Assembly: GCF_003944795.1 (NCBI RefSeq)
Contig: NZ_RWBG01000002.1
Location: forward strand, 496,001 to 560,000
DNA from: Mangrovimonas spongiae
GTDB lineage: Bacteria; Bacteroidota; Bacteroidia; Flavobacteriales; Flavobacteriaceae
Direction: 5' to 3'
Length of the DNA stretch: 64,000 nucleotides
Shown in pieces: positions 36,272 through 44,950 of the stretch. The stretch's first letter is position 1. Each line of letters begins with the position of its first letter. The translations under genes and the position numbers were made by a program. The notes below the pieces were generated by a model, which worked only from the letters and a program-made list of their open reading frames with translations, had not been told where the DNA came from and ran no database searches.

Positions 36272-37135
36272 ATGGCAACTACAATTAACAACATACTTGT
36301 CGCTTTAGATTTATCTGATATAGATGAAACTTTAATTAGATACGCTTCCTATTTATCTCATGTTTTAAAAGCAAAAAAAGTCTATTTTGTTCATAACATA
36401 AAAAAGTATGAAATATCGGAATTGTTTGAAAATCAATTAGAAGATCTTAACCTAGAAGAAATGATAGGCGATGAATTAAACGAAACCGTAGAAAACCTTT
36501 TTGATAGCAAGTCAGACTGGGAAGTACTTATTTCTAACGATCCCTATTCTGAATCATTAATAAGCTACATAGTTAATAAATATAGTATTCAATTAACTAT
36601 AGTAGGAAACAAAAACAGAATTAAAGGTACTGGTGTTGTAAGTGGAAAATTATTGCGCATGCTAAAATGCCATCTACTTACTATTCCAAAAGATGCAAAA
36701 CCAACTATTAATAGTCTTTGTATTGGCACTGACTTTTCTAACGCGTCAAGAAAAAGCTTTATTATGGCCAGACAACTTAAAGAAGCCACAAGTTGTCTTG
36801 TAAAAGCTGTTCACATATACAATGTACCACTACAATTTTCTCCTTATTTGCCCAAACAAAACTTAATCCCTACCATTGAGAAGCATATTGAGGAAAAGTC
36901 TAAAAAGTTTATTAAACGTCTTAAAGATGACGCTAAAGATGTTGCTTTTGAAATTATCCCTGGACGCAGTTCTAGTATCGATGAAAATCTCCACGAACAA
37001 TGTAAAAAAGAAGATTTTGATATGTTAATGGTTTCGGACAAAGGCGGAAACACATTCTCTTCGTTATTAGTCGGTAATGTCACCGAAGAACTTTTTAATG
37101 AAGATCTCGAACTTCCGCTTTGGGTTTGTAAATAA
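36272..37135 (+). CDS. Tandem universal stress protein
   Basis: The 287-residue cytosolic protein holds two UspA domains. Domain 1 (about 1-140) begins NNILVALDLSDIDE and has LTIVGNKNRIKGTGVVSG; domain 2 (about 150-287) begins SLCIGTDFSNASRKS and ends with MLMVSDKGGNTFSSLLVGNVTE. The G-(2)x-G-(9)x-G-S/T ATP-binding motif is only partly kept: the domain 1 loop is near consensus, the domain 2 loop less so. It is the third gene of the porin-BCCT operon and may bind the cytoplasmic side of the transporter or adjust the cell to osmotic stress; this is inferred from position only. Confidence 0.9.
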   Translation: MATTINNILVALDLSDIDETLIRYASYLSHVLKAKKVYFVHNIKKYEISELFENQLEDLNLEEMIGDELNETVENLFDSKSDWEVLISNDPYSESLISYIVNKYSIQLTIVGNKNRIKGTGVVSGKLLRMLKCHLLTIPKDAKPTINSLCIGTDFSNASRKSFIMARQLKEATSCLVKAVHIYNVPLQFSPYLPKQNLIPTIEKHIEEKSKKFIKRLKDDAKDVAFEIIPGRSSSIDENLHEQCKKEDFDMLMVSDKGGNTFSSLLVGNVTEELFNEDLELPLWVCK

Positions 37136-37158
37136 ACAAACATTAAATCATAAAATAA

Positions 37159-37187
37159 AACACCCCAAACCAATGGTCTGGGGTGTT
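37159..37187 (-). terminator. Terminator between the USP gene and icmF (convergent)
   Basis: AACACCCCA (37159-37167) and TGGGGTGTT (37179-37187) pair, with an inner ACC/GGT. On the minus strand TTTTATTTTA follows, so it should end icmF; on the plus strand it may also end the USP operon although the T run is poor. Confidence 0.8.
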
Positions 37188-37221
37188 CAAAATACAATTC
37201 TGTTTCTCTTTAAGAGACACA

Positions 37222-40200
37222 TTACATATTTCTTCGATATTGCCCACCAACTTCAAACAAAGCTGATGTAATTTGCCCAAGCGAACACACTTTTGTGGCT
37301 TCCATAAGCTCTTCAAACATATTCTCGTTGTTCAATGCTGCTTGTTGCACTTTGTTTAAAGTAGCCTCAATTTTATCTTCATAGGTTTTATGAAGGTTTT
37401 CCAAGGTACTTATCTGATTTTGTTTTTCTTCCTCGGTAGCACGTATCACTTCTTTAGGTTGAATAGTTGGCGACCCTTTACTACTTAAAAACGTATTTAC
37501 ACCAATAATTGGAAACTCACCATTATGCTTTAAGGTTTCATAATACAAGCTTTCTTCTTGTATTTTACTACGTTGATACATCGTTTCCATAGCACCAAGC
37601 ACACCCCCGCGTTCGGTTATTCTATCAAACTCGGTCAATACAGCTTCTTCAACTAAATCAGTTAATTCTTCGATGATAAATGCACCTTGAATTGGATTCT
37701 CGTTTTTAGCCAACCCTAATTCTTTATTGATAATCAACTGAATGGCCATTGCACGACGCACACTTTCTTCGGTTGGTGTTGTAATAGCTTCGTCATAAGC
37801 ATTCGTATGCAATGAGTTACAGTTATCGTAAATCGCATACAAGGCTTGAAGCGTTGTTCTAATATCGTTAAAATCGATTTCCTGAGCGTGCAAACTACGT
37901 CCAGATGTTTGAATGTGATATTTCAACATTTGCGCCCTGGCATTAGCACCGTATTTATGCTTTAAGGCCTTGGCCCAAATTCTACGTGCTACACGACCTA
38001 TAACTGCATATTCAGGATCGATACCATTACTGAAGAAGAACGATAAATTTGGTCCAAATTTATTGATGTCCATACCACGTGACAGATAATACTCTACATA
38101 CGTAAACCCGTTGGCTAAGGTAAATGCCAACTGTGTAATTGGATTAGCGCCAGCTTCGGCAATATGATACCCAGAAATAGATACCGAGTAAAAATTACGC
38201 ACTTGGTTTTCTATAAAATATTCCTGCACATCACCCATTAAACGCAAAGCGAATTCTGTAGAGAAAATACACGTGTTTTGCGCTTGGTCTTCTTTTAAAA
38301 TATCGGCTTGTACCGTACCACGAACTTGCGCAATGGTTTTAGCTTTTATCTCAACATAAACTTCACTTGGCAATACTTGATCTCCAGTAACCCCTAACAA
38401 CATTAACCCTAAACCATCGTTACCTTCTGGCAACTCACCGTGATATTTTGGGCGCTCTTTACCTTTATAGATGTCGGCAATTTTGGCTTCTACTTCTGCT
38501 TCTAAACTGTGTTCTTTAATATATAATTCGCATTGCTGATCGATAGCAGCATTCATAAAAAAGCCTAATAACATCGGGGCTGGACCGTTAATAGTCATAC
38601 TTACCGACGTCATCGCATCGGCTAAGTTGAATCCCGAATACAATTTTTTAGCGTCGTCCAAACAACAAATACTTACGCCAGCGTTTCCTATTTTCCCATA
38701 AATATCTGGTCTATGATCGGGATCGTTTCCATAAAGCGTCACACTATCAAAAGCTGTCGATAAACGCTTTGCCGGCATACCTAAACTCACATAGTGAAAA
38801 CGACGGTTGGTACGTTCTGGACCACCTTCTCCAGCAAACATTCTTGTTGGATCTTCTCCTGTTCGCTTAAACGGATATAGCCCAGATGTATAAGGAAATT
38901 CTCCCGGTACGTTTTCTTGTAATACCCAACGCAACACATCACCCCAAGCTTGATATTTAGGCAAGGCTACTTTTGGTATTTGTGTATGAGACAAAGACTC
39001 TGTGTGGGTTTCTATTTTAATTTCTTTATCGCGAACCTTAAACGAATAAATTGGGTCTTTATATCTATTGACTTTATTATCCCATCCTGTAATAACTTCC
39101 CAATTATAAGGATCAAGGTTCATTTTAATACGGTCAAATTCTTTTAATAACAATCTTAAAAACTCCTTCGTGCTGTCGTCTTGAGCATGGTTTAGAATGG
39201 CGTCTTGATCCAGACCATTTTTATCAAGAATAGACTGTTCATTATCTTCTACAATTCCTGCTACCGAACAAATGGTTTTGTAAACACCATATAGTTTTTG
39301 AGCTACGACAACCTGTTCATCAGCAGTTTTGTCATAAGCACGATTGTTTTCTGAAATTTCAGATAGATAACGTGTTCGTGATGGCGGAATAACAAAAATT
39401 TTCTCGCTCATTTCTTTCGAAATCTCGAAAGTTGATTGTAAATCGGCATCGGTCTTATCCACAATCTTATCCATAATCGCTTTATAAAGCGTGTTCATTC
39501 CTGGATCGTTAAATTGCGACGCGATGGTTCCAAAAACCGGTAAATCGTCTTGTTTAACATCCCATAATTGATGATTGCGCATATATTGTTTTTTCACATC
39601 GCGCAACGCATCTTGAGCACCACGTTTATCAAATTTGTTTATCGCCACCAAATCGGCAAAATCCAACATATCAATTTTTTCCAACTGTGTAGCTGCACCA
39701 AATTCTGGTGTCATCACATATAATGATACATCGCTGTGCTCTAAGATTTCAGTATCACTTTGTCCAATACCGGAAGTTTCTAAAATAATAATGTCATATT
39801 CGGCTGCTTTTAGCACTTCAACCGCTTCATTTACATATTTGGACAATGCCAGATTAGATTGGCGTGTAGCCAAACTACGCATATAAACACGAGGTGAATT
39901 AATGGCATTCATACGAATACGGTCGCCTAACAACGCGCCACCTGTTTTACGTTTTGAAGGATCGACAGAAACAATCCCAATAGTTTTTTCAGGAAAATCG
40001 ATTAAGAAGCGGCGTACCAATTCGTCTACCAAACTAGATTTACCCGCACCACCAGTTCCTGTAATCCCTAACACAGGCGTTTTTGAGGTTTTATTTTTCT
40101 TATGAATACGATCTAATGCTTCCTTGGCTATTTCTGGAAAATTCTCTGCAGAAGAAATAACTCGTGCTATGTTTTTAGGGTTTTGTTCAGAAAGTGTCTC

Positions 40201-40665
40201 AACTTCCCCATTTAATTGATCGCCAATGGCAAAATCAGATTGTTTCACCAAATCGTTAATCATACCTTGAAGTCCCATTTCACGGCCATCGTCTGGCGAG
40301 TAAACACGAGTAATGCCATAGTCCATCAAATCCTTGATTTCTTCAGGAAGAATAACGCCGCCGCCGCCGCCAAAAATTTTGATGTGGCTAGCGCCTTTTT
40401 CCTTTAACAAATCGTGCATGTATTTAAAATACTCGTTATGACCACCTTGATAGGAGGTCATCGCAATAGCATTGGCATCTTCTTGAATGGCTGTATTGAC
40501 TACTTCTTCGACACTACGATCGTGCCCTAGATGAATAACTTCCACGCCTGTAGATTGAATAATACGACGCATGATATTTATAGCCGCATCGTGCCCATCA
40601 AATAGCGAAGCTGCTGTTACAATTCTTACTTTATGTTTAGGTTTATAAGGTGCAATTTGTTCCAT
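37222..40665 (-). CDS. icmF: Fused isobutyryl-CoA mutase (IcmF), adenosylcobalamin-dependent
   Basis: The 1147-residue protein joins, in order, a B12-binding domain (DGHDAAIN near 25-32 supplies the cobalt-ligating His), a MeaI-type GTPase chaperone ([10 protein letters not shown] near 205, NKFD near 340), and a large mutase barrel (about 560-1147). This order is diagnostic of IcmF and differs from methylmalonyl-CoA mutase, although databases often use that name. It interconverts isobutyryl-CoA and butyryl-CoA or related acyl-CoAs; the built-in GTPase guards cofactor loading. The ATG at 40665 is preferred to one 30 bp upstream because a TAAATTTG box at 40693-40700 overlaps the longer start. 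Monocistronic, with a terminator. Confidence 0.94.
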   Translation of the reverse strand: MEQIAPYKPKHKVRIVTAASLFDGHDAAINIMRRIIQSTGVEVIHLGHDRSVEEVVNTAIQEDANAIAMTSYQGGHNEYFKYMHDLLKEKGASHIKIFGGGGGVILPEEIKDLMDYGITRVYSPDDGREMGLQGMINDLVKQSDFAIGDQLNGEVETLSEQNPKNIARVISSAENFPEIAKEALDRIHKKNKTSKTPVLGITGTGGAGKSSLVDELVRRFLIDFPEKTIGIVSVDPSKRKTGGALLGDRIRMNAINSPRVYMRSLATRQSNLALSKYVNEAVEVLKAAEYDIIILETSGIGQSDTEILEHSDVSLYVMTPEFGAATQLEKIDMLDFADLVAINKFDKRGAQDALRDVKKQYMRNHQLWDVKQDDLPVFGTIASQFNDPGMNTLYKAIMDKIVDKTDADLQSTFEISKEMSEKIFVIPPSRTRYLSEISENNRAYDKTADEQVVVAQKLYGVYKTICSVAGIVEDNEQSILDKNGLDQDAILNHAQDDSTKEFLRLLLKEFDRIKMNLDPYNWEVITGWDNKVNRYKDPIYSFKVRDKEIKIETHTESLSHTQIPKVALPKYQAWGDVLRWVLQENVPGEFPYTSGLYPFKRTGEDPTRMFAGEGGPERTNRRFHYVSLGMPAKRLSTAFDSVTLYGNDPDHRPDIYGKIGNAGVSICCLDDAKKLYSGFNLADAMTSVSMTINGPAPMLLGFFMNAAIDQQCELYIKEHSLEAEVEAKIADIYKGKERPKYHGELPEGNDGLGLMLLGVTGDQVLPSEVYVEIKAKTIAQVRGTVQADILKEDQAQNTCIFSTEFALRLMGDVQEYFIENQVRNFYSVSISGYHIAEAGANPITQLAFTLANGFTYVEYYLSRGMDINKFGPNLSFFFSNGIDPEYAVIGRVARRIWAKALKHKYGANARAQMLKYHIQTSGRSLHAQEIDFNDIRTTLQALYAIYDNCNSLHTNAYDEAITTPTEESVRRAMAIQLIINKELGLAKNENPIQGAFIIEELTDLVEEAVLTEFDRITERGGVLGAMETMYQRSKIQEESLYYETLKHNGEFPIIGVNTFLSSKGSPTIQPKEVIRATEEEKQNQISTLENLHKTYEDKIEATLNKVQQAALNNENMFEELMEATKVCSLGQITSALFEVGGQYRRNM

Positions 40666-40692
40666 TGATAAAAAATGTGTTTTTAAGGAGCA

Positions 40693-40700
40693 CAAATTTA
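40693..40700 (-). promoter_or_regulatory. Promoter -7 box of icmF
   Basis: TAAATTTG on the minus strand fits TAnnTTTG, 27 bp before the ATG at 40665. No cobalamin riboswitch signature was seen in the leader. Confidence 0.55.
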
Positions 40701-41027
40701 CGGATTATTCAATAAAAACAGCGAATTGCTTTTTATATTCTAAACCAACTTCCAACTATTATTCCTAAATATTGAAGTAATAGTAACATTGTAATAACCT
40801 ACCCACTATATTTAAGCCCTATTTTTAAATATTAAAAACACTTAAAAACTTGTGTTTTTCACATTTTTTTAACATATTTATTAATAAATACACATCATAG
40901 CGCAAAAAACAATATCAATATTCCTTTTCGAACTAACTAAGTGACTAACACAAGAATACTGTGTCTAAACTAATAGACAAAAAAACAGAAGTTTAATTTT
41001 ATTTATTAACCAAATTAATTTTAACAC
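40701..41027. other. Divergent intergenic region with a terminator-like hairpin
   Basis: About 330 bp separate icmF and the OmpA-like gene. No ORF or known RNA was recognised. AAAAACAC (40834-40841) and GTGTTTTT (40852-40859) form a perfect 8-bp stem, followed on the plus strand by CACATTTTTTT; the region is A-rich on the other side too. A second small dyad GTCTA/TAGAC lies near 40964-40979. No convincing -7 box was seen for the OmpA-like gene. Confidence 0.45.
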
Positions 41028-42128
41028 ATGAGAAATCTATTATTTTTAACTCTATCACTCTTCATTTCTGGTAGCATATTTGCTCAAGGATTACCTGATA
41101 ATCCAGATCCAGGAAAATGCTATGTAAAATGCATTACAAAAGACGAGTTTAAAGAAGTAACTGAAACTATTGAGGTTTATCCAGCCTATAATAAATTAGA
41201 AGTTGTTCCCGCAACATACAAAACTGTTGAAGAGCGCGTTTTAGTAAAAGAAGCAACAAAAAAGTTTGTATATGTTCCCGCTACATATGAAACTGTTGAA
41301 GTATCGTATGTGAAAAAAGCTGGCAGAACTGATCTTACTGTAGTTCCTGCATCTTTTGGAAAAGACTCTAGAACGTTTGAGGTTTATCCAAAAACCTCTG
41401 GTTGGGAATACAAAGTTCTTGAAGATTGCCCATCGGTAAACAAAGAAGATTGTGTTGCTGCTTGTTTTGTAGAATATCCAGCACAGTATAGAGATGTTCC
41501 TTTTACAACATTAACTAAAGACGCAAATACAGAAGACGTCCCTGTTGCAGAACAAACAACAACTTATAAAAAGCAAGTAATTAAAACACCTGCTAGAGTT
41601 GACGAAATTGAAATTCCTGCAGAATACGCAACCATTACAAAACGTGTTGTTGACCAACCAGCCACCACAACAAGCGTTACTATTCCTGCTAAATCTGAAA
41701 CAGTTACAAGAACAGTTCTTGATAAAAAAGGTGGCATTACAACTTGGGAAGAGGTTGATTGCGAATTATTGACTCCTACAGTACTTCCTATTTTCTACGA
41801 ACTAGGTAGCGCCAGATTAACATCTGCTTCTAAGAAAGTAATCGACGAAACATTGGTGCCAATATTAACAGATTCTAATGTAAATATTGAGATTATGGCA
41901 CATACAGACTCTAGAGGAAACGATAGTTTTAACATGTCTCTTTCTCAACAACGTGCTAATGCTGTTGTTAATTATTTAGTAGGAAAAGGATTTTCAAGAA
42001 GCAGAATGGCTGCTAAAGGGTTTGGAGAAACTAGATTAACAAACCGTTGCTCTAATGGCGTTGATTGTTCTGAAGCTGAACACCGTAAAAACCGTAGAAC
42101 AGAGTTTAGAGTTATCAATAATAACTAA
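41028..42128 (+). CDS. OmpA-family protein with an N-terminal repeat region
   Basis: The 366-residue protein has a signal peptide (FISGSIFAQ, cut near 20). Residues ~255-366 are an OmpA peptidoglycan-binding domain: LPIFYELGSARLTSASKK, IMAHTDSRGNDSFNMSLSQQRA, KGFGETRLTNRC and NRRTEFRVI. Residues ~30-245 carry degenerate repeats of a PAxYxTVxxxVLV type (VPATYKTVEERVLV, VPATYETVEVSYV, IPAEYATITKRVV, IPAKSETVTRTVL) that do not match a barrel; I do not recognise a named domain. Cysteines occur in pairs (PGKCYVKC, DCPSVNKEDCVAAC). It should sit in the periplasm or on the outer membrane and hold peptidoglycan. It has its own terminator. Confidence 0.88.
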   Translation: MRNLLFLTLSLFISGSIFAQGLPDNPDPGKCYVKCITKDEFKEVTETIEVYPAYNKLEVVPATYKTVEERVLVKEATKKFVYVPATYETVEVSYVKKAGRTDLTVVPASFGKDSRTFEVYPKTSGWEYKVLEDCPSVNKEDCVAACFVEYPAQYRDVPFTTLTKDANTEDVPVAEQTTTYKKQVIKTPARVDEIEIPAEYATITKRVVDQPATTTSVTIPAKSETVTRTVLDKKGGITTWEEVDCELLTPTVLPIFYELGSARLTSASKKVIDETLVPILTDSNVNIEIMAHTDSRGNDSFNMSLSQQRANAVVNYLVGKGFSRSRMAAKGFGETRLTNRCSNGVDCSEAEHRKNRRTEFRVINNN

Positions 42129-42154
42129 ACATAAGTACTATTAATTATTCCTAA

Positions 42155-42184
42155 AAAGCACCTATTTACTTAGGTGCTTTTTTT
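42155..42184 (+). terminator. Bidirectional terminator between the OmpA-like and thioredoxin-like genes
   Basis: AAAGCACCTA (42155-42164) and TAGGTGCTTT (42171-42180) form a perfect 10-bp stem with T runs on the plus strand and TTTTT on the minus strand. The stop codon of the convergent thioredoxin-like gene (42166-42168) is in the loop. Confidence 0.92.
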
Positions 42185-43299
42185 ATTTGGTAAACGGCAA
42201 CCGTATTGTTTTTTTTCTCAACTTTAATTCCGTAAACATCTAAAAGGTTTTGCTCCATTAAACTAAAATACCTATAATGAACTTGCCAATCGTGTAAAGA
42301 GTTAGCCGCAATACCTTTAACATTTATGGTTTTTACAGGCAAGTTTAACACCAATGATAAACGATACTTCAAATCATTTAGATAAACATTATTAGCTTGA
42401 ATATCGGTATCACCAATTAAAAAATTATCGGCATCCTCACCCCAATCTATTTGGCTTGTATCCCAAAGCTTCGCTTCCTGAAAGTCCATAACCAAACATT
42501 CCTTTTCTTCCGTTAAAACCTCCACGATTAAACCTAAATTTTCTACAATGCTATCGAAAGCATTTTCTAATACGGTTTTTTTCACGTAAACTTGGTATGC
42601 TCCATTATCATCTTCCGCTATTTGTAATTGCGAAACATGCACTTTTAACAAATAGCTTAAAACCTCTTTCAAATTACCTTGAAGCTTAATATAATCGGCT
42701 TCTTTAGAAACCTCTAGCGATTGATTAGCTATGTTATTTAATGTTTTAATCTCAATAGGATTTGTGGGTTTATAATCTTGAAGAGGTGATTCTGATGAAT
42801 TACTTTCGCTAACAACAAAAGTATCATCTACGTTTGCCTTAGCTCTAGTACGTCTTAAAAATCGTTGTAAATCATTAGGCTTAAAATCTGTAGGACTACC
42901 TTCCCAAAGTTTGTTTCCGTGAGCATCAATTAAAACGCCGTAGGGCAAAAACTGTACGCCAAACTTCTTCATAGTTTGACTATTAAAATCTGAAAAAACA
43001 GCTAATTCTGATGGGTGTTTTTGCAAATGCTTTTTAATTATTGTAGAATTTTCCTCAGACAGAGACACCACATAAAAGTCATTTGAAAATTGTTTTTGTA
43101 ATACGGTCAAATATTCATTTGCATACACACAAGGTCCACACCAAGTGGCCCAAAAATCGATAAAATAAAGTTTGTTTTGATTGGATTGCGTTATCTTAGA
43201 ATATTGTACTTTTTGAGACACTTCTATCTGAGAAAATCCAGCTAGAGTTACCAATACAGTTACGATATTAAGAAAAACTAATTTTATATTCACTCCCAT
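42166..43299 (-). CDS. Secreted thioredoxin-like protein with an unrecognised C-terminal region
   Basis: The 377-residue protein starts with a signal peptide (VTVLVTLAGFSQ). Residues ~28-160 are a TlpA-like thioredoxin domain with FWATWCGPC (Cys54 and Cys57) and the cis-Pro region FLPYGVLID. From ~185 on there is a second, larger part with two alpha/beta stretches (VSQLQIAEDDNGAYQVYVKK and YLNDLKYRLSLVLNLP) that I do not recognise; it somewhat recalls DUF3738-type tails of other Bacteroidota thioredoxins. It should be a periplasmic or exported reductase or isomerase. It is divergent from the DUF4197 gene and convergent with the OmpA-like gene. Confidence 0.82.
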   Translation of the reverse strand: MGVNIKLVFLNIVTVLVTLAGFSQIEVSQKVQYSKITQSNQNKLYFIDFWATWCGPCVYANEYLTVLQKQFSNDFYVVSLSEENSTIIKKHLQKHPSELAVFSDFNSQTMKKFGVQFLPYGVLIDAHGNKLWEGSPTDFKPNDLQRFLRRTRAKANVDDTFVVSESNSSESPLQDYKPTNPIEIKTLNNIANQSLEVSKEADYIKLQGNLKEVLSYLLKVHVSQLQIAEDDNGAYQVYVKKTVLENAFDSIVENLGLIVEVLTEEKECLVMDFQEAKLWDTSQIDWGEDADNFLIGDTDIQANNVYLNDLKYRLSLVLNLPVKTINVKGIAANSLHDWQVHYRYFSLMEQNLLDVYGIKVEKKNNTVAVYQIKKAPK

Positions 43300-43419
43300 A
43301 TTTATAGAATAACAAGACTACCAAAGCAATTATTGTGCTAAAATATGATTTTACATCTATTTTTATCGAAAACGACGTCTCTAATCAGATTATGAAACGT
43401 AATTTTTAAAATAAAAAAC

Positions 43420-43427
43420 TATCTTTG
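43420..43427 (+). promoter_or_regulatory. Promoter -7 box of the DUF4197 gene
   Basis: TATCTTTG fits TAnnTTTG and lies 21 bp before the ATG at 43449. It overlaps a TTG at 43425 that would otherwise be an in-frame start, and so supports the ATG. Confidence 0.6.
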
Positions 43428-43448
43428 ACCTCTCTAAAAAAACAAATT

Positions 43449-44159
43449 ATGTACCGTAAAGTCCTTGCCATTTTCTTAATGATTTCCTTTTTTAATTGTG
43501 CCGAGCTACAAGAAGTTGTCGAGCAATTACCCGACACAACTACTGTAGGTATTAGCAATGATGAGATTGCTTCTGGATTAAGAGAAGCCTTAGACAAAGG
43601 CATTGATGAGCAAGTTACTAAGCTTACCCAAAAAGATGGGTTTTACAAAAACGAATTAGTAAAAATTATACTACCTGAAGAGTTAAAGAAAGTTGAAAAA
43701 GGTTTACGCGACATAGGCTTAGATAACTTAGCAGACGAAGGTATAAAAGCCCTAAATCGTGCTGCAGAAGATGCTGTAAAAGAGGCCACACCTATTTTTG
43801 TAAATGCTGTAAAAGACATCACTTTTACAGATGCAAAAAATATTTTATTAGGAAACAACGATGCGGCAACTCAGTATTTAACTTCCAAAACACAAACAGA
43901 ACTATATAATAAATTTCATCCTGTTATTAACAACTCATTTTCTAAAGTTGGTGCCGACCAAATTTGGACCAACTTAATAAATAAGTATAACAGTATTCCT
44001 TTTACCAATAATGTGAATCCTGATTTAACAGATTATGTTACTAGTGAAGCCTTAAATGGCGTGTATAAAATGATTGCTGTAGAAGAACTTGAAATAAGAA
44101 ACAAAGTCTCTTCCCGCACAACAGACTTGCTAAGAAAAGTGTTTGCCCTACAAGATTAA
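43449..44159 (+). CDS. DUF4197 domain lipoprotein
   Basis: The 236-residue product has a lipoprotein signal peptide (MYRKVLAIFLMISFFNCAEL; Cys17 acylated). The rest fits DUF4197: NDEIASGLREALDKGIDEQV, ILLPEELKKVEKGLRDIGL-like segment, LNRAAEDAVKEATPIFVNAV, TDAKNILLGNNDAATQYLTSKTQ-like segment, and a C-terminal KMIAVEELEIRNKVSSRTTD. The family is all-helical, periplasmic and of unknown function. An upstream TTG is in frame but falls in the promoter box. Confidence 0.92.
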   Translation: MYRKVLAIFLMISFFNCAELQEVVEQLPDTTTVGISNDEIASGLREALDKGIDEQVTKLTQKDGFYKNELVKIILPEELKKVEKGLRDIGLDNLADEGIKALNRAAEDAVKEATPIFVNAVKDITFTDAKNILLGNNDAATQYLTSKTQTELYNKFHPVINNSFSKVGADQIWTNLINKYNSIPFTNNVNPDLTDYVTSEALNGVYKMIAVEELEIRNKVSSRTTDLLRKVFALQD

Positions 44160-44226
44160 ATGTATTTTTTTATTAAATTAAACTTACACTAATTACCAGC
44201 TCAAAAATCTTAACCTATTAATTATC

Positions 44227-44247
44227 AGATTAAAAAATATTTAATCT
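44227..44247. repeat. Inverted repeat after the DUF4197 gene
   Basis: AGATTAAA (44227-44234) and TTTAATCT (44240-44247) are perfect 8-bp arms with a 5-bp spacer, and TTAATCT recurs at 44251-44257. It may be an AT-rich terminator or a protein-binding site. The rest of the 44160-44278 gap shows nothing else. Confidence 0.35.
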
Positions 44248-44311
44248 ACCTTAATCTAATCCTAATATTTACATAACATTGGAGTGCGGATTAAACCTGA
44301 TATTTGCACTG

Positions 44312-44409
44312 TATTTCAAACAAAGGAATATCTACTTCATTCTGAAAAATTTGGATTAGTACAAGTTAGTTAGTTGAAAAATCGGTTCGATAAGAGCCGA
44401 TTTTTTTTT
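44312..44409 (+). ncRNA. Candidate small RNA with promoter and terminator
   Basis: A stretch of about 98 nt with no ORF is preceded by TTG (44279-44281), 17 bp and GATATTTG (44299-44306; one mismatch to the -7 consensus), and is closed by a strong intrinsic terminator at 44377-44409. It contains a GTTAGTTAGTTG tandem just before the terminator. It does not match tmRNA, SRP RNA, RNase P or 6S RNA that I know. It could instead be the long 3' UTR of the DUF4197 gene. Confidence 0.35.
44377..44409 (+). terminator. Intrinsic terminator of the candidate small RNA
   Basis: AAAAATCGGTTC (44377-44388) and GAGCCGATTTTT (44394-44405) pair over 12 bp (one G-U) around GATAA, then nine T in all. It lies 217 bp beyond the nearest upstream stop codon. 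Confidence 0.9.
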
Positions 44410-44479
44410 GCCTTGCACACAAATATAACTTGCTGTATTTCAAAAAAATAAATATATTTATAGAACAACTTCTTCAACT

Positions 44480-44680
44480 ATGAAAAAACTAACCAAAATA
44501 AAAAGCAAGCAAAGCAAGCTTCAACAGCAATACAAACAGTTAATTGAACAAGCTTATAATTTAAGACAAACCGATTCTGCCGAAAGCGATTTTACAGAAT
44601 ATAAAGCCATAAAACTCTTAAATAAGCTAAATAAACTTAAATATTTGGATAGGGAGTTTTTAAAAAAGCCTGCTTTATAG
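44480..44680 (+). CDS. Small coiled-coil protein, Lacal_2735-like
   Basis: The 66-residue protein is Lys- and Gln-rich and mostly helical: SKLQQQYKQLIEQAYNLRQT, then SDFTEYKAIKLLNKLNKLKY. The pattern of 'LQxxYxxLxExAYxL ... SD ... A' resembles the small Lacal_2735 family known from flavobacteria, whose function is unknown. No signal peptide or membrane helix. It stands alone after the small-RNA terminator; TATATTTA (one mismatch to the -7 box) lies upstream near 44454-44461. Confidence 0.55.
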   Translation: MKKLTKIKSKQSKLQQQYKQLIEQAYNLRQTDSAESDFTEYKAIKLLNKLNKLKYLDREFLKKPAL

Positions 44681-44729
44681 TTTTTTATAATAATTTTAAC
44701 CTTTAGATTACATCTAATCCATTAATTAT

Positions 44730-44770
44730 TACGTAATTAAGAGTAACAATTAAAAACAAATAATTACGTA
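44730..44770 (+). promoter_or_regulatory. Inverted repeat ending at the start codon of a small ORF
   Basis: TACGTAATTA (44730-44739) and TAATTACGTA (44761-44770) are perfect 10-bp arms with a 21-nt loop. The right arm covers the ribosome-binding region and the A of the ATG at 44770. It could hide the start codon in RNA or be a DNA operator (the core TACGTA is itself a palindrome). Confidence 0.45.
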
Positions 44771-44934
44771 TGAGAAAACAATTTTGCAAAGTAGGAAAAA
44801 CAACACCCAATCCTACCAAAAACAAGACTACTAAAGACACTAAGGCTTTTTCTGAAAATTTTCCTGAATCAGCTTACGCCATTTCAAAAACTGTAAGTTT
44901 TAATGATAATTGTATAGCTAAACCTATTCTCTAG
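44770..44934 (+). CDS. Small hypothetical protein
   Basis: A 54-residue ORF: MRKQFCKVGKTTPNPTKNKT, a Lys/Thr/Asn-rich middle, and a C-terminus ending DNCIAKPIL. Two Cys are present; no signal peptide or membrane helix. I do not recognise a family. It is in the same direction as the 66-residue gene and convergent with the BtuF-like gene, whose stop is 17 bp away. An inverted repeat abuts its start codon. Coding status is uncertain. Confidence 0.35.
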   Translation: MRKQFCKVGKTTPNPTKNKTTKDTKAFSENFPESAYAISKTVSFNDNCIAKPIL

Positions 44935-44950
44935 AAAAGGCTATATTAAA

